In this document: one piece after another, positions 15,829 to 22,610 of the stretch | Position numbering within the stretch: the first letter of the stretch is position 1 | Layout: each line of letters starts with the position of its first letter | Assembly (NCBI RefSeq): GCF_014203045.1 | Contig: NZ_JACHIF010000001.1 | Span: forward strand, 992,001 to 1,056,000 | Direction of reading: 5' to 3' | DNA length: 64,000 nt | From: Prosthecobacter dejongeii | GTDB taxonomy: Bacteria > Verrucomicrobiota > Verrucomicrobiia > Verrucomicrobiales > Verrucomicrobiaceae | Translations under genes and position numbers: made by a program | The notes under the pieces: model-generated | What the model was told of the DNA's origin: nothing | The model's input: the letters and a program-made list of their open reading frames with translations, nothing else | Database searches by the model: none

Positions 15829-17051
15829 GAAGCAATAGAGGAAGGAACCACAATGTCCTGGGTACGCACTCGAGTACCGATCCAATAACTGAGAGCAGAT
15901 GCCGCCACAGCGACGTAACCGATACGGTTGTAATGAACCAACTCGCCGGTAGGGGCCGTGGTGACCATGAAGCCGGCAAGGCTAGCCGCTACCCCCGCGC
16001 CCAGATCCCTCACGCAGGCATTCAGGCTCATGAAGGCCCCGCGCTGAGACTGAGGCACGGCCAAAGAACCGATGGCCTGTGCAGGGACAAAACGACCGCT
16101 GGCAAAGATAAAAAACAGACCGCTCAAACTGAGGATAGCCACGGTAGGAAGATGAGGAGCATGTGTGATGGTCAGCACCACGCCAGCTGCCACAATGATC
16201 ATGATGCCCAGCACCTGAATGCGACCCAGGCGATCCGCCAGACGTCCTACCCACGGTGAAGTAAAAATGGTTAGGCAACCACCGATCAGATAAACCAGCG
16301 AGAGATGCTCTTCGGGCAGTCCCAAGTTATGCACCAGATACGGAGAGAGCAGAGGGATCATGATCATGTGCCCGAGCACCAACATGAAGATGAACATCAA
16401 AGCCCAACCAGCATTGGCATTGCGCAGCAGCGCCCAAAAAGCTTCGCCACGCAGTGTGGTGCTGACTTTCAAGTGGTCACGGATAGGTGGCAAATAATAC
16501 CACAACGACAGCCATGTCACGATGCCGATGCCCACGATCACAAAAAAGGGTGTTTCCCAGGTAAACTTCTGCGCCAGATAAAGCCCCAGAGGCACGCCCA
16601 GTGCCGCAGCGGCGGAGAATGCAGTCATCACGATGCCCATGCCAGCGGCACGTCTTTCAGGGGGTACCACATCACTCACGATGGCCATGATCAAGGCCCC
16701 GGAAACACCGCCAAAAGCACCACAGATAATGCGTGCTTGCGTCAATGCTGCTGCGGTATGCGCCAAGGCACAAGCCAGGGTGCCAATGATGAACCCCGCA
16801 AAACAAAACAACAGCAGTTTACGGCGATCAAACCGATCCATAAACGGCGCTGCTAGCAGACCAACGATGCCAGCTGCAAAAGTATAAGCGGCGACCATGC
16901 CGCTGAACCGCTCTGGCCCGATGTCTAGCTCCCGCATGAGCTGCGGGCCCAGAGGCATCATGACCATGAAGTCCATGATGTGGGCAAACTGGACCGTCGC
17001 TAAAAGAATGAGCAGAGCCTTCTCAGAGACGGGTGGGCGCTGGGTAGCCAT
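15825..17051 (-). CDS. MFS exporter (drug/arabinose-efflux type)
   Basis: The 408-residue protein has about twelve hydrophobic segments and the motif DRFDRRKLL after the second segment, typical of the DHA1 efflux branch of the major facilitator superfamily. It should sit in the inner membrane and export a small molecule. Its ATG at 17051 shares a base with the stop of the Old Yellow Enzyme gene (an alternative GTG is at 17054), and its stop overlaps the SnoaL-like gene. Under a NemR-like regulator, export of an electrophile or its reduced product is a reasonable inference. Confidence 0.87.
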   Translation of the reverse strand: MATQRPPVSEKALLILLATVQFAHIMDFMVMMPLGPQLMRELDIGPERFSGMVAAYTFAAGIVGLLAAPFMDRFDRRKLLLFCFAGFIIGTLACALAHTAAALTQARIICGAFGGVSGALIMAIVSDVVPPERRAAGMGIVMTAFSAAAALGVPLGLYLAQKFTWETPFFVIVGIGIVTWLSLWYYLPPIRDHLKVSTTLRGEAFWALLRNANAGWALMFIFMLVLGHMIMIPLLSPYLVHNLGLPEEHLSLVYLIGGCLTIFTSPWVGRLADRLGRIQVLGIMIIVAAGVVLTITHAPHLPTVAILSLSGLFFIFASGRFVPAQAIGSLAVPQSQRGAFMSLNACVRDLGAGVAASLAGFMVTTAPTGELVHYNRIGYVAVAASALSYWIGTRVRTQDIVVPSSIAS

Positions 17052-18133
17052 CACGCCGCAGTTCGGGTTGGATAGTCCGTGTATCCCTTCGCATCATGAG
17101 AGTAGAAGGTGCTGGCATCAGGCTCCACCAGAGGTACGCCCGCCTGGAGGCACTCGACCAGATCTGGATTGCTGATGTAATGATGACCAAACGCGACGCC
17201 TTCAAGGGTACCTACTTCCACGGCTTGGGCGGCCTCTTCCGGCGTATAGCCCATGTTACCGATCAAAGCCCCTTTAAAACAGGCACGCGCGATGCTGACC
17301 ATGTCCCCCTGCTGCACACCGAAGAAATCGGCACGCATGAGATGCAAGTAGGCAATGCCACGCTGGTCCAGTTGTGTAGCCACATAAGCGGTTAGACCTG
17401 CGGGGTCACTGTCTTCCATGGAGTTGAAGCTATTCAGTGGTGAAATGCGCACGCCCACATAACCCACGCCCCAGACATCAGTGACGGCATCCACCACTTC
17501 TAGAAGCAGGCGAGCCCGGTTTTCCAAAGGGCCTCCGTACTCACCACTGCGACGGTTGCTGCCATCACGCAGAAATTGATCCAGCAGATAGCCATTAGCT
17601 CCATGGACTTCCACGCCATCAAAGCCGGCCACCTTGGCATTCAAAGCCGCTTTTTTGAATCCTTCGACGATCTGCGGCAGCTCATCATCACGCAGTTCAC
17701 GCGGGGTGGCATAAGGCTTCTTTCCTTCCGGCGTGTGAGCTTCATCATTGGTAATGGGGATCGCGCTGGCGGAGACGGGGACGGCCCCATTGTTGAAATA
17801 GGGATGGCAGGCTCGGCCTCCATGCCAGAGCTGGAGAAAGATGCGGCCCCCTTTCGCATGCACCGCATCCGTCACCTTTCTCCAGGCAACGATTTGCGCG
17901 TCTGAGTAGATGCCTGGTTCACGTCCCGCAAAGGCGGAGTTCCCCTCCATAACCATGGTGGCCTCTGCCACGATGAGACCTGCACTGGCGCGCTGGGTGT
18001 AGTAGTCCACCATCAGATCTGTGGGCACGTGATTCACGTCGGCCCGGCACCGGGTCAGCGGTGCCATGAAGATGCGATTGGGCACTGCCACGGCACCGAG
18101 GGTGAGTGGGCTAAAGAGGGAAGGGGATGACAT
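17051..18133 (-). CDS. nemA: Old Yellow Enzyme, N-ethylmaleimide-reductase type
   Basis: The 360-residue TIM barrel has the hallmark segments of FMN-dependent ene-reductases: PNRIFMAPLTRCRA, LQLWHGGR, HGANGYLLDQFLRDGSNRR and the phosphate-binding GNMGYTPEEA. It reduces activated double bonds of electrophiles such as maleimides and quinones with NAD(P)H. Length is normal. It lies in the middle of an operon controlled by a TetR regulator resembling E. coli NemR, which controls nemA, so the symbol is given by analogy. The next gene upstream is an alcohol dehydrogenase, 18 bases away. Confidence 0.88.
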   Translation of the reverse strand: MSSPSLFSPLTLGAVAVPNRIFMAPLTRCRADVNHVPTDLMVDYYTQRASAGLIVAEATMVMEGNSAFAGREPGIYSDAQIVAWRKVTDAVHAKGGRIFLQLWHGGRACHPYFNNGAVPVSASAIPITNDEAHTPEGKKPYATPRELRDDELPQIVEGFKKAALNAKVAGFDGVEVHGANGYLLDQFLRDGSNRRSGEYGGPLENRARLLLEVVDAVTDVWGVGYVGVRISPLNSFNSMEDSDPAGLTAYVATQLDQRGIAYLHLMRADFFGVQQGDMVSIARACFKGALIGNMGYTPEEAAQAVEVGTLEGVAFGHHYISNPDLVECLQAGVPLVEPDASTFYSHDAKGYTDYPTRTAA

Positions 18134-18151
18134 GACGAATAATAGAATTGG

Positions 18152-19174
18152 TTAGGCACTCAGATCATTTTCCAGCACAATTCGGTAGCGGGCTTTGCCA
18201 GAACGCAGGTGCTCCAGTGCATCATTGGCGCGAGACATAGGGAAAGTCTCTGTGGTCGGCGCAATGCTGTGACGGGCGCAAAATTCTAGCATGGTGTCCA
18301 CCGTGGCCGGGCTGCCCAGAGGTGAACCTGAGACAGATTTTTGACCCGAGATCATCGGGAAGGCCGCGAGGCCCATCGGCTCCAAAACCGCTCCGACGGT
18401 GTGCAGGCGGCCCTTAGGCTTGAGCGCCGCAATGTACGTGTTCCAGTCCAGAGCCACATTGGTCGTATTGAGGATAAAATCGAAGCTGCCATTCGCCTTG
18501 TTAAGGTCTCCCTTGTCTCGCGAATTCAGCGTGCGATGAGCCCCGAGCTGCAAGGCTTCTTCGCGCTTCGAATCACTGCTGGTAAAGGCCACCACCTCAC
18601 AGCCCCAAGCACGGAGGAACTTCAAAGCCAGGTGTCCCAAACCACCGATGCCAATGACACCCACGCGATCTGTGGGCTGCACACCGCATTGAATGATGGG
18701 ATTAAACACAGTGATGCCGCCGCAGAAAAGTGGGCCTGCCTTGCTGGCATCCAGCGTCTCGGGAAGGGGATTCAGCCAAGTCCAATGAGCGCGCACACGA
18801 CTGGCAAAGCCTCCGTGACGACCTACGATGGTACCCTCCGCTGTGGGGCAGAGGTTTTGATTCCCAGACAGACACTGAGCGCAGGCACCACAGCTTCCCG
18901 AGTTCCACCCCAGGCCTACCCGATCTCCCACTTTGAGACGTTTCGTGTGCGGCCCCAGTTCCACCACTTTGCCCACGACTTCATGACCTGGAACAAAGGG
19001 GTAACTGGAGATGCCCCAGTCATTGTCCAGCATGGAAAGATCACTGTGGCAGATGCCGCAGGACTCCACGGCGATTTCTACCTGTTCATCACCGAGTGGC
19101 CCCGGTGTGTATTCATAAGATTGCAGGGCCTGTTTGGCACCAAAGGCAGCTAGGGCGTGAATGGGCGTACTCAT
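18152..19174 (-). CDS. Zinc-dependent NAD(P) alcohol dehydrogenase (YahK/cinnamyl type)
   Basis: The 340-residue medium-chain dehydrogenase has the catalytic-zinc motif CGICHSDL, GHEVVG, the structural-zinc cysteine set (CGACAQC and CPTAEG) and the nucleotide-binding GIGGLGHLALKFL. It probably reduces aldehydes to alcohols with NADPH in the cytoplasm. It sits between the DUF5069 gene and the Old Yellow Enzyme gene on the same strand. Aldehyde reduction fits a reactive-carbonyl defence role for this operon. Short spacing to both neighbours supports one transcript. Confidence 0.9.
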   Translation of the reverse strand: MSTPIHALAAFGAKQALQSYEYTPGPLGDEQVEIAVESCGICHSDLSMLDNDWGISSYPFVPGHEVVGKVVELGPHTKRLKVGDRVGLGWNSGSCGACAQCLSGNQNLCPTAEGTIVGRHGGFASRVRAHWTWLNPLPETLDASKAGPLFCGGITVFNPIIQCGVQPTDRVGVIGIGGLGHLALKFLRAWGCEVVAFTSSDSKREEALQLGAHRTLNSRDKGDLNKANGSFDFILNTTNVALDWNTYIAALKPKGRLHTVGAVLEPMGLAAFPMISGQKSVSGSPLGSPATVDTMLEFCARHSIAPTTETFPMSRANDALEHLRSGKARYRIVLENDLSA

Positions 19175-19203
19175 ATGTGGGGTGAATGAGGTGATATGGG
19201 AGT

Positions 19204-19641
19204 CTAAGCTTTGCCACCGAAGGTGACATGATCGTCGAGATCGAGGAAATCGAACCAGGTGCCGATGTCTTCACGGTCTGCGCCGCCAGCCTCGGCCACC
19301 TTTTCATTGATAAATGAACGGCTTTCATTGTCGGCAGGCACCGCCGTTTCACGATGGGCGCTCCATTGGGCAATCTCCCAATCGCTGTGCTGATGTGCAC
19401 GGTTTTCAAGAATCCACGCCAGGACAGCCCCATCTCCCAGGCCTTCACTCACCTGCGTTTTCAGGGCCTCATGATCCACCCCGGCGAAATCGAAAAAGCG
19501 GCGGTCCATGGGGCAATTGTAGTGATACTCGCCTGCCGTGCCTGCGATTTCTGCGCGGCATTTATCGAGTAATCGAGGCAGCAGCACATAACCGCCCAGG
19601 CGGACACGTGGGCTGCGGGGAGGACGCTGGGTGAGATTCAT
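19204..19641 (-). CDS. DUF5069 family protein
   Basis: This 145-residue cytoplasmic protein matches what I recall of DUF5069: PRVRLGGYVLLPRLLDKCRAE near the N-terminus, followed by NCPMDRRFFDF and an acidic C-terminus. No catalytic motif is known. It is encoded 29 bases after thioredoxin and 29 bases before the alcohol dehydrogenase. Co-transcription with redox and electrophile-handling genes is the only hint of function. There is no signal peptide or membrane segment. Confidence 0.78.
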   Translation of the reverse strand: MNLTQRPPRSPRVRLGGYVLLPRLLDKCRAEIAGTAGEYHYNCPMDRRFFDFAGVDHEALKTQVSEGLGDGAVLAWILENRAHQHSDWEIAQWSAHRETAVPADNESRSFINEKVAEAGGADREDIGTWFDFLDLDDHVTFGGKA

Positions 19642-19670
19642 AACGTGGAAAGGTTCCCGGGAATATCGGA

Positions 19671-19988
19671 TCAGGCTGCCAGAGCGGCTTCAATGAACGC
19701 TTTGCTTTTAACGCCAGTGATCGTGTTCACAGGCAGGCCATTCTTAAACACGATGAGTGTCGGGATGGCGCGAATGCCAAAACGCTCAGCCAGTTCCGGA
19801 TGTGCATCAATGTCCACCTTCGCGATGGTCGCAGTGCCTGCTTGTTCACCAGCGATCTGGTCGAGGATCGGTGCTAGCATCTTACACGGGCCACACCATT
19901 CAGCCCAAAAGTCCACCAGGACAGGCTGGCCCGCGGCGTTATTGATTGCGGCATCGAAGGTTTCGTTGGTGAGAGATTGGGGTTTCAT
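19671..19988 (-). CDS. trxA: Thioredoxin
   Basis: The 105-residue protein is a classical thioredoxin with the active site WCGPC (Cys32, Cys35), the conserved FWAEWCGPCK context and the cis-proline segment IRAIPTLIVFKNG. It reduces protein disulfides in the cytoplasm. It is the first gene of the operon and its upstream region carries a TAGACC-N4-GGTTTA palindrome matching the one before the TetR gene. Induction by electrophiles or oxidants is therefore likely. It could be one of several thioredoxins in the genome. Confidence 0.93.
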   Translation of the reverse strand: MKPQSLTNETFDAAINNAAGQPVLVDFWAEWCGPCKMLAPILDQIAGEQAGTATIAKVDIDAHPELAERFGIRAIPTLIVFKNGLPVNTITGVKSKAFIEAALAA

Positions 19989-20017
19989 AAAGCTAGGTTT
20001 TGAGTTCGAGTTACGTT

Positions 20018-20037
20018 TGAATAGACCAGTCGGTTTA
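20018..20037 (-). promoter_or_regulatory. Operator and promoter of the thioredoxin operon
   Basis: TAGACC-AGTC-GGTTTA at 20022-20037 is an imperfect copy of the perfect palindrome in front of the TetR gene. On the minus strand a possible -10 (TATTCA, 20018-20023) abuts it, giving a leader of about 22 bases before the trxA ATG. The -35 is weak (TTAACT or TAACTT, 18-19 base spacing). Binding of the NemR-like regulator here would block transcription of the whole operon. Confidence 0.6.
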
Positions 20038-20052
20038 CTGGAAGTTAAAAAA

Positions 20053-20649
20053 CTAAATTTTGTGGGGAGATAGGGTGGATTTCAAAAAGGTAATGGCTTC
20101 ACGCAGGGCAGTCACACTGCGAGTGGTGGACGCGCGGTGCATGGCACCCGTCCAGAGATCCAAAATCACCGGGGCCATGAGGGTGGGCTCAATACTGGTG
20201 GCCATCTTGCCTTTTTGGACACCTTCGATGAGCAATTTTTCGAAAATAGCCACCCATTCCCGAGTTCCCTGAGCCAGGACTTCTCGCATCGGCTCGCTAA
20301 AATCTGCGACCTCAGAGGCCAATTTGATGACTAAACAGGGACATTTCCCTTCAGATTCTAAGGTCCGGCAGACATTCGACTCCAAATAAGTCACCAGTCT
20401 AAGAAGGGGATCTGGCTCTGGGGTGGGGGAAAGCAGCAGCTTACTTTTATAAGCGGTGGACTCCGCTACATAGTGTCGCAGCATCTCCACCCCAAACTGC
20501 TCCTTCGACTCAAAGTGATGATAAAAAGACCCCTTGGGCACTTTAACAGCTTTGAGAATTTCATTGAGCCCCACCGAATGAAAGCTCTTCTCAAGCATCA
20601 GCCCTTCGGCCGCGTCGAGGATGCGTTCCTTCGTGGATCTGTCGCTCAT
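20053..20649 (-). CDS. TetR-family regulator, NemR-like
   Basis: The 198-residue repressor has a TetR helix-turn-helix (residues about 25-48, VPKGSFYHHFESKEQFG), very similar to E. coli NemR as I recall it. The ligand-domain segment CPCLVIKLASEVADFSEPMR aligns with the NemR region containing redox-sensing Cys106, giving Cys105 here, with an extra Cys103. The NemR lysine partner of that cysteine appears to be replaced by Ser. It should release DNA when electrophiles or oxidised chlorine species react with it. It likely represses itself and the trxA-OYE-MFS operon through two matching palindromes. Confidence 0.82.
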   Translation of the reverse strand: MSDRSTKERILDAAEGLMLEKSFHSVGLNEILKAVKVPKGSFYHHFESKEQFGVEMLRHYVAESTAYKSKLLLSPTPEPDPLLRLVTYLESNVCRTLESEGKCPCLVIKLASEVADFSEPMREVLAQGTREWVAIFEKLLIEGVQKGKMATSIEPTLMAPVILDLWTGAMHRASTTRSVTALREAITFLKSTLSPHKI

Positions 20650-20656
20650 GATTACA

Positions 20657-20685
20657 TCAATAGACCGATTGGTCTAATGAGTCAA
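20657..20685 (-). promoter_or_regulatory. TetR-gene promoter with operator in the spacer
   Basis: On the minus strand a -35 TTGACT (20680-20685) and a -10 TATTGA (20657-20662) are separated by 17 bases. The perfect palindrome TAGACC-GATT-GGTCTA (20661-20676) fills this spacer. Repressor binding would exclude RNA polymerase. The expected start point is at or next to the ATG at 20649, so the mRNA may be leaderless; no ribosome-binding site is visible. Confidence 0.7.
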
Positions 20686-20809
20686 CGAAAATTGAATGTT
20701 AAACTGAAATGCCCGCGCACGAATCACAAGTCTTGCCTAGCTAAAGCGGCTTGATATTGCGCCAGCGAAGTTGAGCAGGAGTTGCACCGCTGCTCTTCAC
20801 GTTTAACAT

Positions 20810-20833
20810 CATCTCCTTTGATTTGAGGAGATG
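20810..20833 (-). terminator. Hairpin at the 3' end of tRNA-Val
   Basis: CATCTCCT (20810-20817) and AGGAGATG (20826-20833) pair over 8 bp with an 8-base loop, immediately downstream of and slightly overlapping the tRNA CCA end. The following minus-strand bases (ATGTTAAACG) contain only a short T-run. It could be a terminator or a processing hairpin. Confidence 0.4.
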
Positions 20834-20906
20834 GTGCGCGGTACAGGATTTGAACCTGTGACCCCCACCATGTCAAGGTGATGCTCTACCACTGAGCTAA
20901 CTGCGC
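20832..20906 (-). tRNA. tRNA-Val (anticodon GAC)
   Basis: The 75-base cloverleaf reads on the minus strand with acceptor, D stem GCTC/GAGC, anticodon stem TCACC/GGTGG with loop TTGACAT, T stem ACAGG/CCTGT with loop TTCAAAT, and an encoded CCA. Anticodon GAC reads GUC and GUU valine codons. The acceptor stem has one mismatch, A5 opposite C68. Sequence otherwise follows bacterial tRNA-Val(GAC) closely. Confidence 0.95.
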
Positions 20907-21078
20907 GTTTGTCGGATGGATTCTTTAATGCCTTTCACCCAGGCGGGCAACTGTTTTTTCACAAGGTGGTAAGGCTTCTTACACACAGGTCGATTTCTCA
21001 AAGGCAGAAGAGAATCAAATCGAACCGAAAATTAATATTCGTTTCTTCGCAGCGTTCAGTACACTCGCTTTTTCCATT

Positions 21079-22002
21079 ATGACCACACGCCGCTCGTTCC
21101 TCACCGCCAGTCTCAGCGCCCTAGGCGCTACCGCACTTCCCGCCATCGAGCCGATCAAGCGGGCCGGAAAAAGCCGCATGCAGTTAGGCGTGGCCGCTTA
21201 CAGCTTCCGTGAACGCTTCCAGTGGATGCGCGGCAAGGAGCAAAAAGCCAAAGAGGGGCAAAAGCCCTGGAGCATCCTGGATTTCATCGACTGGTGCGCG
21301 GATAACAATGTGCCGGGAGCGGAGGTGACGAGCTACTTTTTCCCACCCGATGTGGATGAGAAATACCTGCTGGAAGTGAAACGCCACGCTTACCTGCGCG
21401 GGGTGCAACTCGCCGGGACGGCCGTAGGTAACAACTTTGCCCTGCCCAAAGGTGAAAAGCTGGATCAAGAGATCGCCGATGTGAAACGCTGGATCGATTA
21501 CTCCGCCATCATGAGTGCCCCTCACATCCGGGTCTTCGCCGGGCCACAGCCGAAGGGACTGAGTGAAGAGGAAGCCGTAGCGAACTGCCAAGCCGCCTAC
21601 CAAGAGTGCCTGGACTACGCCGCCAAAAAAGGCGTCTTTTTGGGCCTGGAAAACCACGGCGGCATCGTGGCCGAGCCAGAAAACCTCATCAAAATGGTGA
21701 AGGCCGCCAACAGCCCCTGGGCAGGCATCAACTTCGACAGCGGCAACTTCCACACGGAAGACCCGTACGCTGACCTGGCCAAGATCGCCCCCTACTCCGT
21801 GAATGTACAGTTGAAGATGGAAATCAGCCGTAAAGGCGCCGCTAAAGGCGAACATGAGCCGAGCGATGTGGATCGCGTCTTAAAGATCCTGCGCGAAGCC
21901 AATTACCAAGGCTGGTTCACCCTCGAGTATGAAGTGAAGAACACCGATCCTCTGGTGGAAGTGCCCAAGATCCTCGAGATGCTGCGACCGAAGCTAGCTT
22001 AA
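21079..22002 (+). CDS. Tat-exported sugar phosphate isomerase/epimerase-like TIM barrel
   Basis: The 307-residue protein opens with a twin-arginine signal (TTRRSFLTASLSALGATALPAI) and continues as an AP-endonuclease-2-like xylose-isomerase TIM barrel. Metal ligands are suggested by GLENHGG, INFDSGNFHTEDP and LEYEV near the C-terminus. Such exported hydroxypyruvate-isomerase-like proteins are common in Verrucomicrobiota and Planctomycetota and probably epimerise or open keto-sugars. The next metabolic gene on this strand is an MFS transporter at 22611, so a sugar uptake pair is possible although a four-helix-bundle gene is inserted between them. Confidence 0.85.
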   Translation: MTTRRSFLTASLSALGATALPAIEPIKRAGKSRMQLGVAAYSFRERFQWMRGKEQKAKEGQKPWSILDFIDWCADNNVPGAEVTSYFFPPDVDEKYLLEVKRHAYLRGVQLAGTAVGNNFALPKGEKLDQEIADVKRWIDYSAIMSAPHIRVFAGPQPKGLSEEEAVANCQAAYQECLDYAAKKGVFLGLENHGGIVAEPENLIKMVKAANSPWAGINFDSGNFHTEDPYADLAKIAPYSVNVQLKMEISRKGAAKGEHEPSDVDRVLKILREANYQGWFTLEYEVKNTDPLVEVPKILEMLRPKLA

Positions 22003-22006
22003 TAAA

Positions 22007-22072
22007 AGTTGGCGGTTGTTGAGCAGTGGCGCAAAGCTGTTTGCACTGGCTGGCTATAGTTGGCGGTTGTTG
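22007..22072 (+). repeat. Direct repeat AGTTGGCGGTTGTTG, two copies
   Basis: The 15-base sequence occurs exactly at 22007-22021 and 22058-22072, 51 bases apart. A near reverse complement (AAACAACTGCCAACT) lies at 22546-22560 after the four-helix-bundle gene, with a further related CAGCAAACAACTGC at 22562-22575. The gene is thus flanked by inverted related repeats. Confidence 0.7.
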
Positions 22073-22157
22073 GCATGGATTTGAAAATGCTCAAATGCGA
22101 ATCCCTTGGCAACTCAACCCACCAAATCGACGATACACTTCTATCTGTTTGTGAATC

Positions 22158-22535
22158 ATGAGAAAGCAATTCCCCTTTGAGAAGCTTGAAGTCTGGCAAC
22201 GCGCAAGGCAGTTAGTGACCCATGTTTACGAGTGCTCACGAACCTTTCCGAAAGACGAGCGTTTCGGCCTAACCAGTCAATTGACCCGCTCGGCCGTTTC
22301 CGTGGCCAATAATTTGGCCGAAGGCTGTGGAAGATCGAGTCTAAAAGATCAGGCGCATTTTTCCGCTCAGGCTTACGGTTCACTTATGGAAACAGCATCT
22401 GACCTCATCATTGCGACCGATCTGGGATTTTCCCAAGAAAAGGTCACCGATCCATTGTTGGATCAAGCTTATGACCTGAGTGTGCGTATTCATAATCTCC
22501 GCGAATCCCAGCTCCGCCGCGCCGCAGACTCTTAG
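22158..22535 (+). CDS. Four-helix bundle protein (23S rRNA intervening-sequence family)
   Basis: The 125-residue protein matches the four-helix-bundle family first found in 23S rRNA intervening sequences: FEKLEVWQRARQLV at the start, then RSAVSVANNLAEGCGR and a helical C-terminus. It has no catalytic motif. Related helical bundles act as accessory proteins of diversity-generating reverse transcriptases, but no reverse transcriptase is seen here. It is flanked on both sides by short repeats in inverted orientation. This suggests a small mobile cassette placed between the isomerase and transporter genes. Confidence 0.85.
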   Translation: MRKQFPFEKLEVWQRARQLVTHVYECSRTFPKDERFGLTSQLTRSAVSVANNLAEGCGRSSLKDQAHFSAQAYGSLMETASDLIIATDLGFSQEKVTDPLLDQAYDLSVRIHNLRESQLRRAADS

Positions 22536-22545
22536 AAACAACGGC

Positions 22546-22575
22546 AAACAACTGCCAACTACAGCAAACAACTGC
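22546..22575 (-). repeat. Inverted copies of the upstream 15-base repeat
   Basis: AAACAACTGCCAACT at 22546-22560 is the reverse complement of the 22007 and 22058 repeats with one mismatch. CAGCAAACAACTGC at 22562-22575 is a partial further copy. They begin about ten bases after the stop codon of the four-helix-bundle gene. Confidence 0.65.
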
Positions 22576-22610
22576 TTAACCACGACTCAACCACCCATCA
22601 CCCCTCCCAC

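Noticed and set aside
22007-22072. Short CRISPR array
   Set aside because: Only two 15-base copies with one 36-base interval, no cas genes, and related inverted copies downstream point to a mobile cassette.
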